This document shows, piece after piece, positions 6,157 through 10,186 of a stretch of 10,186 nt of DNA. The position numbers and the translations under genes are program-made. A model generated the notes under the pieces. It was given only the letters and a program-made list of their open reading frames with translations. It did not search any database and was not told where the DNA came from. How positions within the stretch are numbered: the stretch's first letter is position 1; each line of letters starts with the position of its first letter. Location of the stretch: assembly GCA_023433985.1 (NCBI GenBank), contig JAEYTN010000558.1:1-10186 (forward strand), given 5' to 3'. The stretch comes from Pseudomonadota bacterium. Lineage in GTDB: Bacteria > Pseudomonadota > Alphaproteobacteria > Rhizobiales > Devosiaceae.

Positions 6157-6612
6157 ATGCAGCAGCAGGCGCTTTCCGCCATCGTCGCCTGGGTGCGGCT
6201 CGAGCGCGCCATTGATGCGTTTCACGCCGATCTCAAGAAGCGGCACGGCCTCACCGGCCTGCAGCTCGCCGTGCTGCGCGTCTGCGCCGAGCGCCCGCAG
6301 CTTCCACTGGCGGCCATTCGGAAGGCGCTGGTCATGCATCCGGCGACGCTCGGACAATCCATCGACGAGCTGCGCCGCATGGACCTCGTGACCGTCCGCA
6401 CCGATCCCGCCGACAAGCGCGCCCGCCTGGTCGGCCTCACCGCCAAGGGCCGGACCCTCCTCGCCGACGCGCCGCTTGCCGGCCCCGTCCGCCTGCGCGA
6501 GATCGATCACGAGATCGCCCGCCTCGACCGCCTGAAGCTCGCCCTCGGCGATGCCATCGACCTCTTCGGCCTCGCCGACTGGGACCCGGCGAAGAAGGAG
6601 CCTTCGGCCTGA
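6157..6612 (+). CDS. MarR-family transcriptional regulator
   Basis: The 151-residue protein has a typical MarR layout. There is an N-terminal dimerisation helix, then a winged helix-turn-helix with the recognition region LAAIRKALVMHPATLGQSIDEL (51-72). The wing carries the family signature TDPADKRARLVGLTAKG (82-98), followed by C-terminal helices. Such proteins are dimeric repressors that often respond to small phenolics or oxidants. There is no cysteine in the sensing region apart from Cys43, so a redox role is not evident. The ATG at 6157 is preceded by CGGAG ten bases upstream. It is divergent from the hypothetical/pyrF cluster and convergent with the FMN reductase, so its target could be either itself or a distant gene. 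Confidence 0.88.
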   Translation: MQQQALSAIVAWVRLERAIDAFHADLKKRHGLTGLQLAVLRVCAERPQLPLAAIRKALVMHPATLGQSIDELRRMDLVTVRTDPADKRARLVGLTAKGRTLLADAPLAGPVRLREIDHEIARLDRLKLALGDAIDLFGLADWDPAKKEPSA

Positions 6613-6620
6613 AGCGGCCC

Positions 6621-6635
6621 CTGCTCCCGCGCAGG
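6621..6635 (+). terminator. Weak hairpin after the marR-type gene
   Basis: A five-base-pair stem CCTGC/GCAGG with a TCCCGC loop lies about ten bases after the stop codon at 6612. There is no T-tract, so it is at best a weak terminator. Confidence 0.25.
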
Positions 6636-6637
6636 AG

Positions 6638-6658
6638 TTATCCTCACAATTGTCCACA
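6638..6658 (+). other. DnaA-box-like words
   Basis: TTATCCTCA (6638-6646) and TTGTCCACA (6650-6658) each differ at one position from the DnaA box TTATCCACA and sit 12 bases apart start to start. They lie in the 158-base gap between the marR-type gene and the FMN reductase. There is no AT-rich unwinding region of any length beside them, so this is unlikely to be an origin; they might be DnaA control or titration sites, or chance. The remaining gap up to 6770 shows nothing else. Confidence 0.25.
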
Positions 6659-6770
6659 GGCAGGCCTGGAGCCGCCACGGGCTGGCGCTACATCCTAACG
6701 CACTGATCCAAAAACAATATCCGGCGCACGCTCGGGCGCATCGGACAGACGATGTTCGGGGATCGTTCCC

Positions 6771-7337
6771 TCAGATGCCGCCGCGGGAAAAGTGGGTCAG
6801 TTCGCGCACCATCTGGCCCACCTTCCATTTGATGTTGGCCTCGTTCGGCTCGCCGTTCCCGTCGAACACATCGGGGTAGGGCCCCAGCCCCAGCAGCGTC
6901 GGCACCACCAGCGCCCCGATCTTGCTCAGGCTGTCGCGCAGGTGGGACAATGCAAATATCGTGGCATACTTCCCGTCGCTCAGCCCGCCGATGCCGAAGA
7001 TCGCGTGCTTGAAGGGGTTCGGCTTCTCCCGGCTCACCCACGACACCAGGTTGGCGATCACCGGCGTCACACCGCCATTGTACTCGGGCGAGATGATCAG
7101 CACGATGTCGTGGCTCAGGAACATCTCCGCCAGCCGCTTCGCGGCTTCCGGCGTCTCGCCTGTATCCTCGATGTCCTGGTTGAAGATCGGCATGGGAAAG
7201 TCGTTGAGGTCGAGGTCCGTCACCTCGACCCCCGCTTCCCTGAGCTTCGCCGACATGTGCCGCCTGAGGTGCTCGTTGATCGAGTCCCGGCGCAGCGAGC
7301 CGCAGATCGTGATGGCACGCTTGCCCGGCTCGCTCAT
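6771..7337 (-). CDS. NADPH-dependent FMN reductase-family flavoprotein
   Basis: The 188-residue protein belongs to the flavodoxin-like NAD(P)H-dependent oxidoreductases (NADPH-dependent FMN reductase family). It has the FMN phosphate-binding loop GSLRRDSIN (13-21), the flavin-contacting SPEYNGGVTPVIANLVSW (83-100), which is the most diagnostic part, and FGIGGLSDGKYA (114-125). These soluble homodimers pass electrons from NADPH to flavin, quinones, azo compounds or chromate; the real acceptor cannot be read from sequence. Its start lies 21 bases after the dnaJ stop, with GGGGG upstream of the ATG, so it probably shares the dnaJ transcript. Confidence 0.92.
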   Translation of the reverse strand: MSEPGKRAITICGSLRRDSINEHLRRHMSAKLREAGVEVTDLDLNDFPMPIFNQDIEDTGETPEAAKRLAEMFLSHDIVLIISPEYNGGVTPVIANLVSWVSREKPNPFKHAIFGIGGLSDGKYATIFALSHLRDSLSKIGALVVPTLLGLGPYPDVFDGNGEPNEANIKWKVGQMVRELTHFSRGGI

Positions 7338-7358
7338 CGATGCCCCCGAAACTCCGCC

Positions 7359-8483
7359 CTAGTTCTCGAACAGCGATTTCAGCTTGGCGAAGAAGCCTTC
7401 CGAGGTCGGCGAGTTCTCCCGCGTCGACTCGCGCTCGAATTCTTCCAGCAGCTCGCGTTGGCGCTTCGACAGGCTTTGCGGCGTCTCGACGTCGAGCTGC
7501 ACGTAGAGGTCGCCGAAATCCTTGCTCCTGAGCACCGGCATGCCCTTGCCCTTGAGCCGCACCCGTTGTCCCGGCTGGGTCCCCGGCGCCACCTTCACCC
7601 GGGCGCGCGTCGCGTCCAGCGTCGGCACCTCGAACTCGCCGCCCAGCGCCGCCGTGGTCATGGCGATCGGCACGCGCGCGTAGAGGTCCGCCCCGTCGCG
7701 AACGAAGAGGTCGTGCGGCTTGATCGAAATGAAGATGTAGAGGTCGCCCGGCGGCCCGCCGCGCAGTCCCGCCTCGCCCTCATTGGCGAGCCGGATGCGG
7801 GTGCCGTCCTCGATGCCCTTCGGGATATCGACCGAGAGCGTCCGGTTCTGCTGCCGGCGGCCCTGGCCGCCGCAATCGGTGCATGGCTGCTCGAGGATCT
7901 GGCCGCGGCCATTGCACACCGGGCAGGTCCGCTCGATGGTGAAGAAGCCCTGCGCCGCGCGCACCTTGCCCTGCCCGTTGCAGTGCCGGCAGGTCGACAT
8001 GCCGGTGCCGGGCTTGGCGCCCGAACCGTCGCAGGTCTCGCAGGTGGCGAGGGTTGGCACGTCGATATCGACGGTGCGGCCCACGAACGCCTCTTCGAGC
8101 GAAATCTCGAGGTTGTAGCGCAGGTCCGAGCCGCGCAGCCGGCTCTGCCCGCCGCGTCCGCGCCCGCCCATGAAGTCGCCGAAGATGTCCTCGAAGATGT
8201 CGGACATCGACGAGCTGAACTCCGGCCCGAAGCCGCCCGGACCGCGGCCGCCGCCATTCTCGAAGGCGGCATGGCCGAACCGATCGTAGGCCGCGCGCTT
8301 CTGCGGGTCCTTCAGCGTGTCGTACGCCTCGTTGATTTCCTTGAACTTGTGCTCCGCCTCGTCGTTTCCCGGATTGCGATCCGGGTGGAACTGCATGGCA
8401 AGCTTTCGGTAGGCTCCCTTCAAGGTCGCTTCGTCAGCGCCCTTCGGGACACCCAGCACTTCATAAAAATCGCGTTTCGCCAA
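7359..8483 (-). CDS. dnaJ: Class I J-domain co-chaperone DnaJ (TTG start)
   Basis: DnaJ binds unfolded proteins and stimulates DnaK ATPase. The 374-residue protein is full length: a J-domain with His33-Pro34-Asp35 (1-70), a Gly/Phe-rich linker (about 76-115), and four zinc-finger repeats CETCDGSG (148), CRHCNGQG (165), CPVCNGRG (187) and CTDCGGQG (201). Substrate-binding C-terminal domains and a dimerisation tail follow. The start codon is TTG: bases 8483-8481 read TTG on the minus strand and the protein then begins [11 protein letters not shown], exactly the family N-terminus. The frame is open further upstream with no ATG that would fit. Shine-Dalgarno support is weak (GGGGA about ten bases upstream). 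It is separated from dnaK by a hydrolase gene and followed by the FMN reductase. Confidence 0.97.
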   Translation of the reverse strand: MAKRDFYEVLGVPKGADEATLKGAYRKLAMQFHPDRNPGNDEAEHKFKEINEAYDTLKDPQKRAAYDRFGHAAFENGGGRGPGGFGPEFSSSMSDIFEDIFGDFMGGRGRGGQSRLRGSDLRYNLEISLEEAFVGRTVDIDVPTLATCETCDGSGAKPGTGMSTCRHCNGQGKVRAAQGFFTIERTCPVCNGRGQILEQPCTDCGGQGRRQQNRTLSVDIPKGIEDGTRIRLANEGEAGLRGGPPGDLYIFISIKPHDLFVRDGADLYARVPIAMTTAALGGEFEVPTLDATRARVKVAPGTQPGQRVRLKGKGMPVLRSKDFGDLYVQLDVETPQSLSKRQRELLEEFERESTRENSPTSEGFFAKLKSLFEN

Positions 8484-8498
8484 TCGGCTTTGTCCCCA

Positions 8499-8509
8499 GT
8501 GACCGTCAC
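8499..8509. promoter_or_regulatory. Short palindrome upstream of dnaJ
   Basis: GTGAC-C-GTCAC is a perfect five-base inverted repeat around one base, 16-26 bases upstream of the TTG start. It is too tight for an RNA hairpin and could be a protein-binding half-turn; no regulator is recognised. Confidence 0.25.
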
Positions 8510-8541
8510 GCTCCCGCGCCCGAGCATCCGGCCTAGATAGG

Positions 8542-8564
8542 TATGGTCTCGCGCTCTTACCATA
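8542..8564. promoter_or_regulatory. Inverted repeat upstream of dnaJ
   Basis: TATGGT (8542-8547) and ACCATA (8559-8564) form a perfect six-base inverted repeat with an 11-base spacer, about 59-81 bases upstream of the dnaJ start. It could be an operator or a leader hairpin. I do not see a CIRCE element or a convincing heat-shock sigma-factor promoter in the 8484-8685 gap. Confidence 0.35.
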
Positions 8565-8683
8565 GCGGGAGCGCGGTTCAACTCCATTGGATGCAAGTCG
8601 TGTGCCGAATCCGGCATGTGTGTCCCGAACGCCCGCTCCCCTAAAGGATCAGGCCACCGACCCTGTCAAACACCGAGGCTCGG

Positions 8684-8747
8684 GATGATCCTCCACCGCG
8701 TCAGCGGGGGAGGGGGACCGCCGAAGGCGGTGGAGGGGGCGTCAACG
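8684..8747 (+). repeat. Dispersed double-hairpin repeat, copy 3
   Basis: Same unit as at 641 and 3025: CTCC-A-CCGC, loop GTCA, GCGG-G-GGAG, then ACCGCC-GAA-GGCGGT (a shorter, differently composed stem), then GGAGGGGGCGTCAACGC. It lies about 36 bases beyond the stop codon of the hydrolase gene, in the same orientation as the other copies. Confidence 0.85.
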
Positions 8748-8782
8748 CACGCCTTGTGCTCGACGCGCACCCCATCCCCACC

Positions 8783-9817
8783 TCACCCCCCGAACGCCGC
8801 CTCCAGGTTCCGCGCCAGCTGCCCCTGCGCAAACATCGCCTTGTTGACGATCTGGTAGAGCCCGAAAAAGCCGTGCGTCACCCCTTCATAGGTCGTGGCG
8901 TCCACCCACACCCCCGAACGGCGCAGCAGGTCGGCCAGCGCCTCGCCCTCCGAGCGCAGCGGATCGGCTTCGGCGAGGATGATCGTGGCCGGCGGCAGGC
9001 CGCCGAGGTCGGCCCGTTCCAGCAGCTCGAGCCGCGGGTCGAACGCGTCGGACTTGTTGCGCAGCAGCTTTCGGGCCGCCCATTTGAACGTTTCGGTCCG
9101 GAACGGCCCGCTGTCCTCGGTCTCGAGGTGCGACGGCAGGTCGAAGCCGAGCGTCGCCATCGGCGTCACCAGCCCCATGTGCACCGGCACCTTGCCTCCG
9201 GCGTCCCGCACCCGCAGCGCGACGTTGATCGCGAGGTTGGCGCCCGAACCCTCGCCGACGATGGCGAGGCGTCTGGGATCGCCGCCGAGGCTCTCGGCAT
9301 GGTCCACCAGCCAGTTCCACGCCGCATACGCATCCTCGTGCGCTGCCGGGAACCGGTGCTCCGGCGCCTGCCGGTAGTGCGACGAGATCACCACCGCGCC
9401 CGTCCGCTGCGCCAGCGTCCGCGGCGTCGCGTCATAGTGGTCCACATCCCCCAGCACGAAGGCGCCGGGGTGGAAGAACAGCACCACCGGCCGGGGCCCG
9501 TCGGCCTCGGCCTGCGGCGTATAGATGCGCGCGCGGATATCGCCGGACGGGCCGGGGATCAGCCGCATCTCCATGTTGATGCCCTGGTCGTCCTGGGTCT
9601 CGCGCAGGATGCGGCGGAGCGCCATGTCGAGCCGCGGCTGCGCCCGCGCTTCGGGCGTCCGGAGCGCTTCGATCGGCTTGCCGCCCATCTGCGCCAGCAC
9701 CGACAGCACATGCCGCATGTCCGCATCGAGGCGGTCGGCCGCCTGCGGCTCACCGTCCACGGCCACGGCATCCCGCCCGCCATTGGCGGCGAACAAGCGC
9801 ACTTCCACCGATGTCAT
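8783..9817 (-). CDS. HSL-like alpha/beta hydrolase with altered active-site motifs
   Basis: The 344-residue protein resembles the hormone-sensitive-lipase family of esterases (alpha/beta hydrolase fold 3). It has a cap region (about 1-85), RPVVLFFHPGAFVLGD (109-124), SSHYRQAPEHRFPAAHEDAYAAWNWL (145-170), the nucleophile elbow VGEGSGANLA (187-196), ILAEADPLRSEGEAL (280-294) and YEGVTHGFFGL (310-320). The triad Ser191-Asp285-His315 is intact. However, the usual oxyanion motif HGGG reads HPGA (116-119), and the elbow GDSAG reads EGSGA (189-193). It may therefore have weak or different esterase activity. The start at 9817 has AAGGA seven bases upstream. It sits between dnaK and dnaJ on the same strand, behind the dnaK terminator, so it probably has its own promoter. 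Confidence 0.88.
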   Translation of the reverse strand: MTSVEVRLFAANGGRDAVAVDGEPQAADRLDADMRHVLSVLAQMGGKPIEALRTPEARAQPRLDMALRRILRETQDDQGINMEMRLIPGPSGDIRARIYTPQAEADGPRPVVLFFHPGAFVLGDVDHYDATPRTLAQRTGAVVISSHYRQAPEHRFPAAHEDAYAAWNWLVDHAESLGGDPRRLAIVGEGSGANLAINVALRVRDAGGKVPVHMGLVTPMATLGFDLPSHLETEDSGPFRTETFKWAARKLLRNKSDAFDPRLELLERADLGGLPPATIILAEADPLRSEGEALADLLRRSGVWVDATTYEGVTHGFFGLYQIVNKAMFAQGQLARNLEAAFGG

Positions 9818-9997
9818 CGGCTGTCCTTTCGAATTGCCGCCCTGAACGCGCTCGGTCCGGCCCTGAACCGCTCGCGTTCCCCTCGGCGCCCACGCTGCTG
9901 ACGTGAGTCGGCGCCTCGTTCGAACGTCTCAGTCTGATCCTTGGGATGTGAAGACAGTGGGGCACACCCGTGGCGAGATTGCGGAGATCATCGCCAC

Positions 9998-10028
9998 AAA
10001 AAAGGCCCCCGGGGAATCCCGGAGGCCT
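9998..10028 (-). terminator. Intrinsic terminator of dnaK
   Basis: On the minus strand, AGGCCTCCGGG pairs with CCCGGGGGCCT (11 pairs, one of them G-U) around the loop ATTC, followed by six T. It lies about 26 bases after the dnaK stop codon. This is the strongest terminator in the window and separates dnaK from the downstream hydrolase and dnaJ. Confidence 0.88.
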
Positions 10029-10030
10029 GA

Positions 10031-10046
10031 TGATTCACGTGGAACT
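10031..10046. promoter_or_regulatory. Second parS-like palindrome
   Basis: TGATTCACGTGGAACT matches TGTTTCACGTGAAACA at 13 of 16 positions and lies in the few bases between the dnaK stop codon and its terminator. It shares its first 11 bases with the site at 2087. Function is inferred only. Confidence 0.3.
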
Positions 10047-10053
10047 TGGGGCC

Positions 10054-10186
10054 TTAGGCCGACTTCTTGTCGTCCTTGACCTCTTCGAACTCGGCATCGA
10101 CGACATCGTCGTCCGCCGGCTGGTCGGTGCCCGCCGCCTTGGCTTCCGCCTCGGCCTGCGAGGCCTTGTACATCGCCTCGCCGAGC
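10054..10186 (-). CDS. dnaK: Chaperone DnaK, C-terminal 43 residues
   Basis: The gene enters from the right edge; only the last 43 codons are visible. The tail LGEAMYKASQAEAEA is the end of the helical lid, then an Ala/Gly/Gln linker leads to DDDVVDAEFEEVKDDKKSA. The acidic VVDAEFEEV motif at the end is the conserved C-terminus of bacterial DnaK (Hsp70). The stop is TAA at 10056-10054. A strong terminator follows. The gene is on the same strand as dnaJ but not adjacent to it, as the hydrolase gene intervenes. Confidence 0.95.
   Translation of the reverse strand, partial: LGEAMYKASQAEAEAKAAGTDQPADDDVVDAEFEEVKDDKKSA

Noticed and set aside
3026..6391. A plus-strand open frame of 1121 codons opposite gpmA, dapB and pyrF
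   Set aside because: It is extremely Arg/Pro/His-rich and has no recognisable domain; it mirrors the codon bias of strong minus-strand genes in high-GC DNA.
6638..6770. A replication origin in the marR/FMN reductase gap
   Set aside because: Only two imperfect DnaA words and no AT-rich unwinding stretch longer than about a dozen bases; far too little for an origin.
6792..8540. A plus-strand open frame of 582 codons opposite the FMN reductase and dnaJ
   Set aside because: Same GC-bias artefact; the minus strand carries complete conserved genes over the whole length.
8484..8685. CIRCE element, heat-shock sigma promoter or ROSE-type thermometer upstream of dnaJ
   Set aside because: No TTAGCACTC inverted repeat, no good CTTGAA/CCCCAT pair, and no U-rich hairpin covering a Shine-Dalgarno sequence could be found.

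Overview
The window looks like a chromosomal segment of a GC-rich alphaproteobacterium, most likely Hyphomicrobiales (Rhizobiales) and possibly Devosia-like. This rests on protein style (DnaK/DnaJ, PyrF with a [10 protein letters not shown] active site, the divergent nth/DUF2244 pair, dapB next to a short gpmA) and on GC-rich hairpin repeats between genes. The genus is an inference without any search. Most genes are core housekeeping. I see no phage, transposase, CRISPR, rRNA or tRNA.

Layout: (1) 1-600: the start of a TetR-family regulator (minus, running off the left edge) diverges from a DUF2214-type four-helix membrane protein. Two matching decamers flank a good promoter between them. (2) 601-3029: a dispersed repeat, nth (endonuclease III, minus), a DUF2244 membrane protein (plus) that shares a symmetric TATA-like box with nth, a hairpin element, a parS-like palindrome, and an Ada-like AraC/alkyltransferase fusion. 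(3) 3030-6022: a second repeat copy, then a minus-strand cluster transcribed as hypothetical membrane-anchored protein - pyrF - dapB - gpmA. (4) 6157-6612: a MarR-family regulator, divergent from that cluster. (5) 6613-8483: a short gap with DnaA-box-like words, then dnaJ followed by an NADPH-dependent FMN reductase on the minus strand. (6) 8484-10186: a third repeat copy, an HSL-like alpha/beta hydrolase with unusual active-site motifs between dnaK and dnaJ, the dnaK terminator, and the 3' end of dnaK at the right edge.

Functionally the window combines DNA repair (nth, ada-like), chaperones (dnaK, dnaJ), pyrimidine, lysine and central carbon metabolism (pyrF, dapB, gpmA), and two local regulators. 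The least ordinary items are: the three-copy repeat whose hairpin stems vary with compensating changes; two parS-like CACGTG palindromes about 8 kb apart; the TetR/DUF2214 control region; the symmetric nth/DUF2244 promoter; a TTG-started dnaJ; and the atypical hydrolase splitting dnaK from dnaJ. I found no convincing new multi-gene system.
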